Source of the DNA: Butyricicoccus pullicaecorum | GTDB taxonomy: Bacteria > Bacillota > Clostridia > Oscillospirales > Butyricicoccaceae | NCBI GenBank assembly: GCA_021531865.1 | Contig: JAFBIW010000004.1 | Coordinates: 117,574 to 181,573, forward strand | DNA length: 64,000 nt | Reading direction: 5' to 3' | In this document: positions 46,280 through 53,617 of the stretch, piece by piece | Layout: every line of letters begins with the position of its first letter | Position numbering within the stretch: position 1 is the stretch's first letter | Translations under genes and position numbers: made by a program | Notes under the pieces: model-generated | The model's input: the letters and a program-made list of their open reading frames with translations, nothing else | Told to the model about the DNA's origin: nothing | The model's database searches: none

Positions 46280-47176
46280 TTAGAGCACGCGGCCGCCCCA
46301 CAGGAATCTGCGGCTGTAGCTGCCCGAGGTCAGGGTGTCGTACTTGACCGAGGAGCCGGTGTGGGGGGAGTGGATGAACTGGCCGTTGCCGGCGTAGATG
46401 CCGACGTGGCTGACCGAGCCGTCTCCGAAGAAGACCAGATCGCCGCGCTGCAGGTTCGAGATCGAGGAAACGCGGGAGTAGGTCACGCTCTGATCCTTAG
46501 AGGTACGCGGCAGGGAGATGCCCAGCGCGTTGCGGTAAACATATGTAGTGAAGCCGGAGCAGTCAAAGCCGCTCGGTGTGCTGCCGCCGTAGCGGTACGG
46601 AGTGCCCAGGAACTTTTCTGCATAGCTCAGGAGCTTGTCCGCTTCGCTCGAAGCCTTGGCGGCGGTCGCTTCCGGATGGTGGGACTCTGCCGTATCGGTC
46701 AGCTCGTCGCCGAAGGTGAGGTAATCGGCGTAGATGTAGCCGTCGGTGTCATCGACCGCGATGCGGTACCAGCCATCCACGACGCCGGTGACGTCGACGC
46801 AGTCATCCGTGCTGATCTGCAGCAGGACATCGGCGCTGGTCGAGGGGCCGGAGCGGATGTTGACGTTGTCACGCTTGCACACGCCGGTGCCGAGGTCGAC
46901 GTCGCCGTCGTCCGCCCAACTGACGTAATCGGCGCTGACATAGCCGATCGCGCCGCCGTAGGCGATGTGATACCACTCGTCCGAGTTGTCAATGACAGCG
47001 ACACGCGCACCGCTCGGAATCGAACCGATCACGCTGCCGCCCGCGGATTCGCGGAAGTTCAGGGTGGTGGATGCGGTGTTGATGCCCGCGTACAGCGCGG
47101 AAGCGCCGGACAGGGCGAGGGATACTGAAAAAGCGGTGGTCAGTGCGATTTTCAGACATTTGCGAGATACTTTCAT
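46280..47176 (-). CDS. secreted NlpC/P60 cell-wall peptidase with two SH3b domains
   Basis: The 298-residue product has a signal peptide (KIALTTAFSVSLALSGASAL), two bacterial SH3 domains (STTLNFRESAGGSVIGSI and DNVNIRSGPSTSADVLL) and a C-terminal NlpC/P60 domain with catalytic Cys in FDCSGFTTYVY and His in VSHVGIYAGNGQFIH. It should cut peptidoglycan stem peptides (D-Glu-diaminopimelate bond). Start 47176 follows AGGAGG. It probably shares the transcript from 47643. Confidence 0.94.
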   Translation of the reverse strand: MKVSRKCLKIALTTAFSVSLALSGASALYAGINTASTTLNFRESAGGSVIGSIPSGARVAVIDNSDEWYHIAYGGAIGYVSADYVSWADDGDVDLGTGVCKRDNVNIRSGPSTSADVLLQISTDDCVDVTGVVDGWYRIAVDDTDGYIYADYLTFGDELTDTAESHHPEATAAKASSEADKLLSYAEKFLGTPYRYGGSTPSGFDCSGFTTYVYRNALGISLPRTSKDQSVTYSRVSSISNLQRGDLVFFGDGSVSHVGIYAGNGQFIHSPHTGSSVKYDTLTSGSYSRRFLWGGRVL

Positions 47177-47230
47177 AAAAATCCTCCTGCACGCCGACAA
47201 ATTCGACGAAAAATATGTTTGATTGCGCGA

Positions 47231-47530
47231 TTACTTGTTGCTCAGCGCGCGGGTCAGCCAGATCGAAGCGATGTCCATCGCGCTCCAAAGGCTGTTCTTT
47301 TCACTCTTCTTGACAATGCGCTCCTTGCGGCTGACGTTGGGACTCGTCTGCTGGAGCTGAACAGCGACGCGGGTCGCGACCTTGAGGTCACCCTCCTGCT
47401 TGGTGTCGAGAATCTGCATCATGATGATGTAGGGATCGGACATGCTGCCGTAATAGATAATGTTTTCCTTGCGCATCAGCGGGCGGCCCTTGTACTGGAG
47501 CAGCTCGCCTTCTTTCACAATTGAAGCCAT
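47231..47530 (-). CDS. conserved hypothetical protein of Clostridia, 99 residues
   Basis: The product starts MASIVKEGELLQYKGRPLMR and continues with IIYYGSMSDPYIIMMQIL and MDIASIWLTRAL. It is soluble, without a signal peptide. I recall similar proteins being widespread in Clostridia, with no assigned function. ATG 47530 follows AGGAG. It comes first after the WalR-like box array, 54 bases before the NlpC/P60 gene. Confidence 0.8.
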   Translation of the reverse strand: MASIVKEGELLQYKGRPLMRKENIIYYGSMSDPYIIMMQILDTKQEGDLKVATRVAVQLQQTSPNVSRKERIVKKSEKNSLWSAMDIASIWLTRALSNK

Positions 47531-47559
47531 AGAATTCTCCTTTTTTATGCCAACCGATG

Positions 47560-47648
47560 ATTACAAAACGTTACATTTCATTACAAATCGGTTACAAGGC
47601 TGGGTTACAATCTGGTAACATAATAACACAAAGTCCGGCTTTTGTCAA
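47560..47648 (-). promoter_or_regulatory. sigma-A promoter plus six phased TGTWAH (WalR-like) boxes
   Basis: Promoter on the minus strand: TTGACA (47648-47643), 17 bp, TATTAT (47625-47620). Six hexamers fit TGTWAH, at 47620-47615, 47609-47604, 47596-47591, 47585-47580, 47575-47570 and 47565-47560, in steps of 11, 13, 11, 10 and 10 bp, about one helical turn. The WalR/YycF site in Firmicutes is TGTWAH-N5-TGTWAH, and its regulon is cell-wall hydrolases. All boxes lie at or after the -10, pointing to repression (inference). Confidence 0.72.
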
Positions 47649-47686
47649 ATCAAAATTTAGTGAAAATAATAAATTCATCCGGTCTA

Positions 47687-47715
47687 TTGTCTGGGAAGCG
47701 CCGTTCGCGTATAAT
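47687..47715 (+). promoter_or_regulatory. sigma-A promoter of mtaB
   Basis: TTGTCT (47687-47692), 17 bp, TATAAT (47710-47715). Confidence 0.8.
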
Positions 47716-47751
47716 AATATCACGAAAAAACCGGAGGAATCGGAGAAAAGC

Positions 47752-49044
47752 ATGAAGTTTGGATTTTACACGCTGGGCTGCAAGGTCAACCTCTTTGAGA
47801 CGCAGGCGCTTATGCGGCTGGCGCAGGCGCGAGGACACGAAATTTGCAGCCGGGACGCGGATGCTTTCATTATAAATACGTGCAGCGTTACGGCGGTCAG
47901 CGACCACAAGAATCTGCGCGCCTTTCATAAGATCCGGCGGGAGAACCCGCGCGCGGTCATCGCGGCCTGCGGCTGCTTTGCACAGACCGAGCCGGACAAG
48001 CTGCGTGCGACCGGAGAGATCGACCTGATCTGCGGCACGTCGGCGCGCGCCGACGTGCTCGCGCTCTGCGAAGCGGCGGTCGCCGGACGGCGGGAGACCG
48101 ACCTGTCCCGCTTCCGTATGCCAGGCCGCGCGTTCGAGCCGCTGCCCGCCGGTGTGCCGCAGGGGCGCACGCGCGCGCTGCTCAAGCTGGAGGACGGCTG
48201 CGACAATTACTGTGCCTACTGCATCATTCCTTATGCACGCGGGCATGTGCGCTCCCTGCCGCTTGCCGAAGCGGTGCACGAGGCTGAACGGCTGCGGGAC
48301 GCGGGCGTGCACGAGATCGTACTGACCGGCATTGAAATCTCGTCCTATGGGCGGGATCTGGACGGACAGCCCACGCTGACCGACGCAGCCGAGACGCTCT
48401 GCCGGGCTGTGCCCGCGGTGTATTTCCGCCTCGGCTCGCTCGAACCGCGCACGGTCAACGCCGATTTCTGCGCCCGCCTGTCGGCTCTGCCCAATCTGCG
48501 TCCGCATTTTCATCTGTCCTTACAGAGCGGCTGCGACGCCGTGCTTGCGCGGATGAAGCGGCGGTACGACACAGCCTTCTTCCTCGAGCGCTGCCGGATG
48601 CTGCGCGCCGCGTTCCCCGACTGCTCGATCACGACCGATCTGATCGTCGGCTTTCCGGGGGAGACCGAAGACGAATTTGCGCAGACGCTCGCGTTTCTGG
48701 AGACCTGCGCCCTGTCCGATGTGCACGTCTTCCCGTACTCCGCCCGGCCGGGCACGCCCGCGGCTGACATGGACGGACAGATCCCGCAGACGGAGAAGGA
48801 GGCGCGCGCCGTGCGCGCCAAGGCCGTGGCCGCCCGGACAGCCCGGGCGTATCGTCTGCGTTTTGTCGGCCGGACGCTGAACGTCCTGTTCGAGCACCGC
48901 ACGCCGGACGGCGCATGGAGCGGACACAGCCCTTACTGCTTCCCGGTGCGCGCATCCCATCCCGCGATCGCGAAAAACCGGTTCGTCCCGGTGCGGATCA
49001 CGCAGGTGACCGAGGACGGCCTGAGCGGCACGGCTTTGCTTTGA
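47752..49044 (+). CDS. mtaB: tRNA t6A37 methylthiotransferase MtaB
   Basis: MtaB adds a methylthio group to threonylcarbamoyl-A37 of ANN-reading tRNAs. The 430-residue protein has the UPF0004 domain (FYTLGCKVNLFETQAL, INTCSVTAVSDHK, AACGCFAQTEPDK), radical SAM motif GCDNYCAYCIIPYARGHVRS and a TRAM-like C-terminus. TLGCKVN and SVTAVSDHK separate it from MiaB. ATG 47752 was preferred over upstream in-frame starts because the promoter ends only at 47715. Confidence 0.95.
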   Translation: MKFGFYTLGCKVNLFETQALMRLAQARGHEICSRDADAFIINTCSVTAVSDHKNLRAFHKIRRENPRAVIAACGCFAQTEPDKLRATGEIDLICGTSARADVLALCEAAVAGRRETDLSRFRMPGRAFEPLPAGVPQGRTRALLKLEDGCDNYCAYCIIPYARGHVRSLPLAEAVHEAERLRDAGVHEIVLTGIEISSYGRDLDGQPTLTDAAETLCRAVPAVYFRLGSLEPRTVNADFCARLSALPNLRPHFHLSLQSGCDAVLARMKRRYDTAFFLERCRMLRAAFPDCSITTDLIVGFPGETEDEFAQTLAFLETCALSDVHVFPYSARPGTPAADMDGQIPQTEKEARAVRAKAVAARTARAYRLRFVGRTLNVLFEHRTPDGAWSGHSPYCFPVRASHPAIAKNRFVPVRITQVTEDGLSGTALL

Positions 49045-49069
49045 CAAAACCGAAAAAACAGGCTATACT
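49041..49069 (+). promoter_or_regulatory. sigma-A promoter overlapping the mtaB stop
   Basis: TTGACA (49041-49046), 17 bp, TATACT (49064-49069). The -35 begins at the mtaB stop codon. Drives the gene at 49106. Confidence 0.88.
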
Positions 49070-49105
49070 GTACTTATTTTAAAGGAATGAAAGGGGGAGA
49101 CCCCG

Positions 49106-50233
49106 ATGAAACGACAACCTCTGCTGATCCTTGCGGCGGCGCTCCTCGTGTGCGGCACGGCTGCGACCGCCGTTTCGGCTGCCGTTGCGGCCAACGATCC
49201 GCTGGTGACCCAGTCCTACGCGGTCGGCGGCTATCTGGAAACGATCAAGGCGCGCGCGGGCGCGGCGGCGCAGGCCGTGCTGGCGCAGAAGGTCACGCCG
49301 CAGCTCGAACAGACCGAGGCGGCCTATTCTGAGACCGCGACCCGGGCTGCGCTTGAGCAGCGCGTGCTGGCCGCGCTGGGCGGCGGCGGTGCGATGACCG
49401 ACGTGCAGCTTGCGGCGAACAAGACGGTCACTTGTCAGGCAGGCGCCGAGCTTTGCCTGACGGCGGGCAGCGCATCGGTCACGCGCGGCACCTTGATCAA
49501 CCTTTCCGAAGGCTGGGCGGTCACAGCGCCGGGCACGCTTGTGCGCAACCAGATCTATTTGGCGGCGGATGACGGTGCCGTCCTGCAAATGACCGGGAGC
49601 GGCACGCTGCGCATTGCGGGCAGCTACCAAATCGGACAGGCTGCGGGCGGCACGCAGGAAAGCGGCGTGCGGTACACCGCGTATGCCGACGCGCTCAACA
49701 CGCTCGGCCTGTTTCAAGGCTCGGGCAAGGGCTATGAGCTGTCCCGCGCATCCACCCGAGTCGAGGGCGTTGTCATGCTCATCCGCCTGCTCGGCCGGGA
49801 AACCGAGGCCAGGCAGTTTACGGGCAGCCACCCGTTTACCGATGTGCCCGCGTGGGCTGCCCCCTATGTGGCGTATGCCTATCGGCAGGGCTATACCAGC
49901 GGCATCAGCAGCACCGAATTCGGCGCGTCGATGGAGCTGCGCTATCGGGATTACATGACCTTCCTCCTGCGCGCGCTGGGCTATTCCGACCGGAACGGCG
50001 ACTTCTCGTGGTCGACTGCCGACCAGATGGCGGTCTCGGTCGGCATTCAGACCGCGTCCGAGCGCAGCGCGATCCTCTCGTCCGGCAAGTTCCTGCGCGA
50101 CCACGTCGCCTATACCTCATTCCGCGCCCTGTTTACCAAAACGACCGAGGGCAGACGGATGTGCGACGCTCTGCTGCTGCGCGGCGCGATCTCACAGGAC
50201 GCGCTGATCGACGTGGAAGAAAAAGGCCTCTGA
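49106..50233 (+). CDS. secreted protein with S-layer-homology (SLH) repeats
   Basis: The 375-residue product has a signal peptide (PLLILAAALLVCGTAATAVSA), an N-terminal region of unknown fold (~30-190) and C-terminal SLH-like repeats (TAYADALNTLGLFQGSGKGY; HPFTDVPAWAAPYVAYAYRQ; SADQMAVSVGIQTASERSA-like part). SLH repeats bind pyruvylated secondary wall polymers. No other known domain is visible; it may be a structural wall protein. Confidence 0.85.
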   Translation: MKRQPLLILAAALLVCGTAATAVSAAVAANDPLVTQSYAVGGYLETIKARAGAAAQAVLAQKVTPQLEQTEAAYSETATRAALEQRVLAALGGGGAMTDVQLAANKTVTCQAGAELCLTAGSASVTRGTLINLSEGWAVTAPGTLVRNQIYLAADDGAVLQMTGSGTLRIAGSYQIGQAAGGTQESGVRYTAYADALNTLGLFQGSGKGYELSRASTRVEGVVMLIRLLGRETEARQFTGSHPFTDVPAWAAPYVAYAYRQGYTSGISSTEFGASMELRYRDYMTFLLRALGYSDRNGDFSWSTADQMAVSVGIQTASERSAILSSGKFLRDHVAYTSFRALFTKTTEGRRMCDALLLRGAISQDALIDVEEKGL

Positions 50234-50299
50234 AGCCGGAACCCATTTCCTCCCTGCGCCATAGTATGGGGTGTAATCAAACAAAGGAGGAAATGACCT

Positions 50300-50479
50300 A
50301 TGATGAACTGTAATAACTGGGGCGGAAACGAGTGCTGGTGGATCATCATCATTTTCGCGATCATCCTGATCTGGCTGTGCTGCGGCAACGGCAACGGCAT
50401 CGGCGGCGATATGGGCTGTGGCTGCGGCTGTGGCTGCGGCTCGAACGGCCGTGATGACTGCTGCGGCTGCTGCCGGTAA
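50300..50479 (+). CDS. cysteine-rich membrane microprotein, 59 residues
   Basis: The product opens MMNCNNWGGNECWW and has one strong membrane helix (IIIIFAIILIWLCC) followed by a Gly/Cys tail with alternating GCGCGCGCG and CCGCC, fifteen or so cysteines/glycines in about 30 residues. Small proteins of this style occur in Clostridia, sometimes under the label high-cysteine HCB protein, and recall sporulation-linked YjcZ-type peptides. AAAGGAGG precedes the start. A strong terminator follows. Function unknown. Confidence 0.75.
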   Translation: MMNCNNWGGNECWWIIIIFAIILIWLCCGNGNGIGGDMGCGCGCGCGSNGRDDCCGCCR

Positions 50480-50491
50480 TCTGCTCGGCCC

Positions 50492-50526
50492 GGAGCGCGG
50501 AAGCAAGAGCTTCCGCGCTCTTTTCT
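50492..50526 (+). terminator. terminator after the microprotein
   Basis: GAGCGCGGAAGC / GCTTCCGCGCTC, four-base loop, TTTT. Confidence 0.93.
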
Positions 50527-50577
50527 GTCCGCAGACGGACAGCACGCCCGATTTCCGCGCAAAACAAAAAAAGGGTC

Positions 50578-50606
50578 TTGTCAAAATCGTAAAAATAGGG
50601 TAGAAT
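50578..50606 (+). promoter_or_regulatory. sigma-A promoter of efp
   Basis: TTGTCA (50578-50583), 17 bp, TAGAAT (50601-50606). Confidence 0.82.
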
Positions 50607-50665
50607 ATATTCGCGTAAATAAGATTTCAGAACACAGCAGTGTTTAATTTTTGGAGGATTCGTAT

Positions 50666-51229
50666 ATGATTTCTGCAGGTGAATTCAGAAACGGTGTAAC
50701 GTTTGAGATGGACGGCCAGGTTCTGCAGGTCGTTGAGTTCCAGCACGTAAAGCCCGGCAAGGGTGCGGCGTTCGTTCGCGTTAAGATGAAGAACGTCATC
50801 ACCGGCGCTGTGACCGAGCGCAGCTTCAACCCGACCGATAAGTACGAGCCGGCTTATGTCGAGCGCAAGGAGATGCAGTACCTCTACGCCGATGGCGATC
50901 TGTACTACTTCATGGACACCGAGACCTATGACCAGCTTCCGATCAACAAGTCGACCCTGGGCGATGACTTCCGCTTCGTCAAGGAGAACATGAACGTCAA
51001 GGTTCTGTCCTACAAGGGCAGCGTCTTCGCGGTCGAGCCCCCGCTGTTCGTTGAGCTCGAGGTCACCGAGACCGATCCCGGCTTCAAGGGCAACACCGCC
51101 ACCAATACCCTCAAGCCCGCCGTCATCGAGACCGGCGCGACCGTTCAGGTTCCGCTCTTCATCGAGATCGGCGACAAGATTAAGATCGACACCCGCACCG
51201 GCGAGTATCTCGAGCGCGCCAAGGGCTGA
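50666..51229 (+). CDS. efp: translation elongation factor P
   Basis: The 187-residue protein starts [17 protein letters not shown] and carries the tip loop [10 protein letters not shown], with K32 at the modifiable position. EF-P relieves ribosome stalling on polyproline. Three OB-like domains are expected; [11 protein letters not shown] at the end is typical. No EpmA/EpmB or YmfI modification gene lies nearby. GGAGG precedes ATG 50666. Confidence 0.97.
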   Translation: MISAGEFRNGVTFEMDGQVLQVVEFQHVKPGKGAAFVRVKMKNVITGAVTERSFNPTDKYEPAYVERKEMQYLYADGDLYYFMDTETYDQLPINKSTLGDDFRFVKENMNVKVLSYKGSVFAVEPPLFVELEVTETDPGFKGNTATNTLKPAVIETGATVQVPLFIEIGDKIKIDTRTGEYLERAKG

Positions 51230-51274
51230 GTTTGATTCCAGATTGTCTTCAGTTTTCACGGAGGAGGATGCGAG

Positions 51275-51697
51275 ATGACTGTAGTAGAACGGGTAGCGTA
51301 TCTGAAGGGCCTTTTTGAAGGACTGGAAATTGATACCGCGAAAAAGGAAGGCAAGCTGTTGTCCGGTATGCTGGACACGCTGGAGGATCTGGCGGTCTGC
51401 GTTTCTGAGCTTCAGCAGCAGAATGAGGAGCTTCAGGACGAGCTGGATGACGTCTACGAGGAGCTTTCCGCCATTACGGAGGATTTCCTGATGGACGAGG
51501 ATGAGGACCTCGACGCGGACGACATTGAGATTGAACTCGATCCGGAGGATGACCTGTATCAGGTCATCTGCCCGACCTGCGGCGAAGTCATCTACCTGGA
51601 TGAGCAGATGCTGGAGGAAGGTTCGATCGTCTGCAATGCCTGCGGAGAAGAATTAGAATTTGATCTTTCGGGGCTTGACAGCGACGAAGAATCGTGA
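51275..51697 (+). CDS. CD1247-N-terminal-domain protein with zinc ribbon
   Basis: The 140-residue product has an N-terminal helical region (MTVVERVAYLKGLFEGLEID) with a coiled coil (ELQQQNEELQDELDDVYEEL), a highly acidic stretch (DEDEDLDADDIEIELDPEDD) and a zinc ribbon CPTC...CNAC. It is a conserved Clostridia family of unknown role, here downstream of efp by 45 bases. Its last codons contain the promoter of the tRNA-Val gene. Confidence 0.85.
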   Translation: MTVVERVAYLKGLFEGLEIDTAKKEGKLLSGMLDTLEDLAVCVSELQQQNEELQDELDDVYEELSAITEDFLMDEDEDLDADDIEIELDPEDDLYQVICPTCGEVIYLDEQMLEEGSIVCNACGEELEFDLSGLDSDEES

Positions 51698-51703
51698 TAT
51701 AAT
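51675..51703 (+). promoter_or_regulatory. perfect consensus sigma-A promoter of tRNA-Val
   Basis: TTGACA (51675-51680), 17 bp, TATAAT (51698-51703): both hexamers are exact. The -35 is inside the upstream coding sequence and the -10 begins right after its stop. Confidence 0.95.
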
Positions 51704-51706
51704 ATT

Positions 51707-51733
51707 TGACGTTGGGTGAGATTCCCAACGTCA
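51707..51733 (+). repeat. perfect 10-bp hairpin in the tRNA-Val leader
   Basis: TGACGTTGGG (51707-51716) and CCCAACGTCA (51724-51733) pair fully around a seven-base loop, ending four bases before the tRNA. No T-run follows, so it is not a terminator. Confidence 0.85.
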
Positions 51734-51737
51734 GTTT

Positions 51738-51813
51738 GGACACTTAGCTCAGCTGGAAGAGCATCCGCTTGACGTGCGGAAGGTCGAGGGTTCGAGCCCC
51801 CCAGTGTCCACCA
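51738..51813 (+). tRNA. tRNA-Val (anticodon GAC)
   Basis: A full cloverleaf of 76 nt with encoded CCA: acceptor GGACACT/AGTGTCC, D-arm AGCTCAGCTGGAAGAGC, anticodon loop TTGACGT between TCCGC/GCGGA (anticodon GAC), T-arm GAGGGTTCGAGCCCCC-like. Reads GUC/GUU. Strong promoter and terminator flank it. Confidence 0.97.
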
Positions 51814-51817
51814 AATG

Positions 51818-51846
51818 AAATCCCGCCTTTTTAGGCGGGATTTTTG
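51818..51846 (+). terminator. terminator of tRNA-Val
   Basis: AATCCCGCC / GGCGGGATT, six-base loop, T-run. Confidence 0.93.
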
Positions 51847-52001
51847 TTGTTTTGGATCAAATATGCAGCCTTGCATCTGGGTATTGTTTTGGAATCTGAA
51901 GGATTCTGTTTTCTTGTTTTTGCCGGTTTGACCCTGTTTTTTTTCCGTTATTTTCGTTTTTGGGTGGAAAATATGTGGAAAATTTTCGGTCGGGCAGGGG
52001 A

Positions 52002-52190
52002 TCATTCGCCGCCGCAGGAACCGGCGGACGCATCCGATTCCGTCGGTCGGGCTGCCGCGATCAGAGCCAGACTGTCGCCGAGCTGGGTGAAGAGTGCGGC
52101 GAGGATGGTCAGCTCATCTGTGCTGCGCCTCCGTGCAATCGCTGTGGACAGCATCCCCACAACGACCGGCAGCCCATCGCTGCATGACAT
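52002..52190 (-). CDS. small protein, DUF6774-like
   Basis: The 62-residue product MSCSDGLPVVVGMLSTAIAR continues with TDELTILAALFTQLGDSLAL, a hydrophobic helix-turn pattern like the small DUF6774 proteins of gut Clostridia (from memory; moderate). GGAGGTG precedes ATG 52190. It is the last of four tiny minus-strand genes. The 188 bases between it and tRNA-Val hold only the tRNA terminator and AT-rich DNA. Confidence 0.65.
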   Translation of the reverse strand: MSCSDGLPVVVGMLSTAIARRRSTDELTILAALFTQLGDSLALIAAARPTESDASAGSCGGE

Positions 52191-52200
52191 GCGATCACCT

Positions 52201-52239
52201 CCGACACAGTATATGCGGGAGAACCGCGCTTTGTGTCGG
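52201..52239. repeat. two-part hairpin upstream of the DUF6774-like gene
   Basis: CCGACACA (52201-52208) pairs with TGTGTCGG (52232-52239) and inside it GCGG (52215-52218) pairs with CCGC (52224-52227). It lies in the short gap between two tiny genes; it could be a transcript-processing or regulatory structure. Confidence 0.6.
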
Positions 52240-52274
52240 TCGGCGTTTTTACCGGAAAAGGGCTTCGCCTGCCG

Positions 52275-52409
52275 TCAGACGTCGTTGTTGGGGATCGAGT
52301 GCTTTTTCGCGTTCCGGTTCTGATTCTGGTTTTCCCGCGTGATGGGCGTCTGGCCGTTGCATTTTCTCATGCGGGTCTCTTTGGGATCGGGCTGGCTGTC
52401 CTTTGGCAT
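52275..52409 (-). CDS. small hydrophilic protein, 44 residues
   Basis: MPKDSQPDPKETRMRKCNG continues with an Asn/Gln/Lys/Arg-rich part (ENQNQNRNAKKHS). There is no hydrophobic segment. The composition recalls spore-associated small proteins but no family is recognised. GAGGAAATG lies upstream; the gene begins five bases after the stop of the one before it. Confidence 0.55.
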   Translation of the reverse strand: MPKDSQPDPKETRMRKCNGQTPITRENQNQNRNAKKHSIPNNDV

Positions 52410-52413
52410 GGTT

Positions 52414-52581
52414 TCATTTCCTCGCTTTCTGTTCGTTTGCGCATTGCTGCAATTCAGCAAAGGTCTTGATCTCCATTTGATACAGCGCCTGCTGCACATC
52501 CGGCGGGAGTGTTTGGAAATACTCGAAGGCCGTCAGATCCTGATCGAGCAGGTCGGTCAGGCACAGATGCACGTCATTCAT
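52414..52581 (-). CDS. small acidic protein, 55 residues
   Basis: MNDVHLCLTDLLDQDLTAFE runs on to YFQTLPPDVQQALYQMEIKT, mostly helical and soluble. Its start overlaps the stop of the upstream small gene by eight bases, which supports translation as part of one operon. The segment TLPPDVQQAL resembles the short helical small proteins seen in sporulation loci; function unknown. Confidence 0.55.
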   Translation of the reverse strand: MNDVHLCLTDLLDQDLTAFEYFQTLPPDVQQALYQMEIKTFAELQQCANEQKARK

Positions 52582-52825
52582 GGGGCACATCCTGTTCCGC
52601 GTGCGGGTCGCCGACCGCGCCGTCGCCGCGCAGGGCGTGGAACACCTTATGCGGACTGCGCGTGCCGTCCTGTATGATCGGCCGTGCCTTGCTGTTGCCG
52701 TGCTTGGCCGCGCCCTGAAGCTCCGGGACGGGCGGCGCGTCGTTTTTCGGAAAATGTGTGATGCGGTTGCTCTCCGTGCTGTGCGGCTCGCGCGGATCGG
52801 GGCGGCGCATACCTGCTTTTGCCAT
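52574..52825 (-). CDS. small basic protein, 83 residues
   Basis: MAKAGMRRPDPREPHSTESN continues hydrophilic, rich in Pro, His, Arg and Asn (HFPKNDAPPVPELQGAAKHG). It is the first of the minus-strand group; GAGGTG precedes ATG 52825. It is divergent from the YmaF gene. I do not recognise a family. Confidence 0.6.
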   Translation of the reverse strand: MAKAGMRRPDPREPHSTESNRITHFPKNDAPPVPELQGAAKHGNSKARPIIQDGTRSPHKVFHALRGDGAVGDPHAEQDVPHE

Positions 52826-52949
52826 GTTCAGATCACCTCGGTTCTAGGTTGCGCGCGGCGGTGCCCGATCATACGCAAACCCGGACGAAAAAAGAGCCCA
52901 ATCGGTACGAACCGGCGCACGGCGGCATAGAATGGATTGGAGACGGCAA

Positions 52950-53348
52950 ATGTCTTACAACATTCAGACGGGGAGCGGTATCATGGATCACAAGAAGGAA
53001 TGCGGCGGCAGCGTCAGCGGCGGCCACGATCGGCCGCGGCGGCACGTACACGAGATGCTGGGCAGCGTGCGGATCGCGCTGGACGGCTGTGAGCCGCACA
53101 ACCACCGTTTTGCAACGGTCTGCGGTGAGGCGATCCCGGTTGGACAGAACGATCACGTGCATGAGGTTTGCTTCTGCACGGATTTCTACGAGGATCATTA
53201 TCACGAGTTCACCGGCAGAACGGGCGGCATGATCGACGTCGGCTGCGGCCGTCATGTCCATTTCCTGCATGCGCAGACCAAGCCCGAGGACCGTCATGTC
53301 CATTGCTTCCGGGTGGCGACACTCATCAACGATCCGATCGGGGATTAA
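52950..53348 (+). CDS. YmaF family protein
   Basis: The 132-residue product is His-rich: RRHVHEMLGSVRIALDG, CEPHNHRFATVCGEAIPVG, DHVHEVCFCTDFYEDHYHEF, then CGRHVHFLHAQT and RHVHCFRVATLI. Repeated HxH elements with cysteines are typical of YmaF and suggest metal binding. ATG 52950 has GGAG; ATG 52983 after GGGAG is an alternative. Upstream AC-N17-CATAGAAT (52907-52933) resembles a mother-cell sigma-K promoter, weakly. Function unknown. Confidence 0.83.
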   Translation: MSYNIQTGSGIMDHKKECGGSVSGGHDRPRRHVHEMLGSVRIALDGCEPHNHRFATVCGEAIPVGQNDHVHEVCFCTDFYEDHYHEFTGRTGGMIDVGCGRHVHFLHAQTKPEDRHVHCFRVATLINDPIGD

Positions 53349-53353
53349 ATCTC

Positions 53354-53392
53354 AAACGAAGGCGGTTCCGGATGGAGCCGCCTTCCGTTTAT
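53354..53392 (+). terminator. terminator after the YmaF gene
   Basis: AAACG-AAGGCGG-TTCC pairs with GGA-GCCGCCTT-CGTTT; T-run short. Confidence 0.7.
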
Positions 53393-53434
53393 CCGGCGGA
53401 CGGAACGCATACACTACATGCGGAGGTGATGAAA

Positions 53435-53533
53435 ATGGGCCTTTTTCGAGATCTGGTGCGGGCGCGTGAGCTGGAGCTTGCCTATGTGATGCGCTGGCGC
53501 TTGCCGAACCGGGAGCGGCAGGAGCGGCCGTAA
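53435..53533 (+). CDS. possible microprotein, 32 residues
   Basis: After GGAGGT (53422-53427), ATG 53435 opens MGLFRDLVRARELELAYVMR and stops 32 codons on. Charged, helical, no membrane segment. ATG 53429 is an in-frame alternative too close to the box. Only the ribosome-binding site and codon pattern support it. Confidence 0.4.
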   Translation: MGLFRDLVRARELELAYVMRWRLPNRERQERP

Positions 53534-53547
53534 TACAAGGCGGCCGC

Positions 53548-53576
53548 TTGCGGCGGGACGCGGGATGTGGTATGAT
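53548..53576 (+). promoter_or_regulatory. sigma-A promoter of dut
   Basis: TTGCGG (53548-53553), 17 bp, TATGAT (53571-53576). Confidence 0.72.
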
Positions 53577-53617
53577 AAAGCTGAACTTTAATAAAGAGAG
53601 CGGAGAGGAACGGCAAA

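Noticed and set aside
47560..47620. CRISPR-like or tandem-repeat array
   Set aside because: Units are hexamers with 10-13 bp period in a promoter/leader; no 25-35 bp repeats with spacers.
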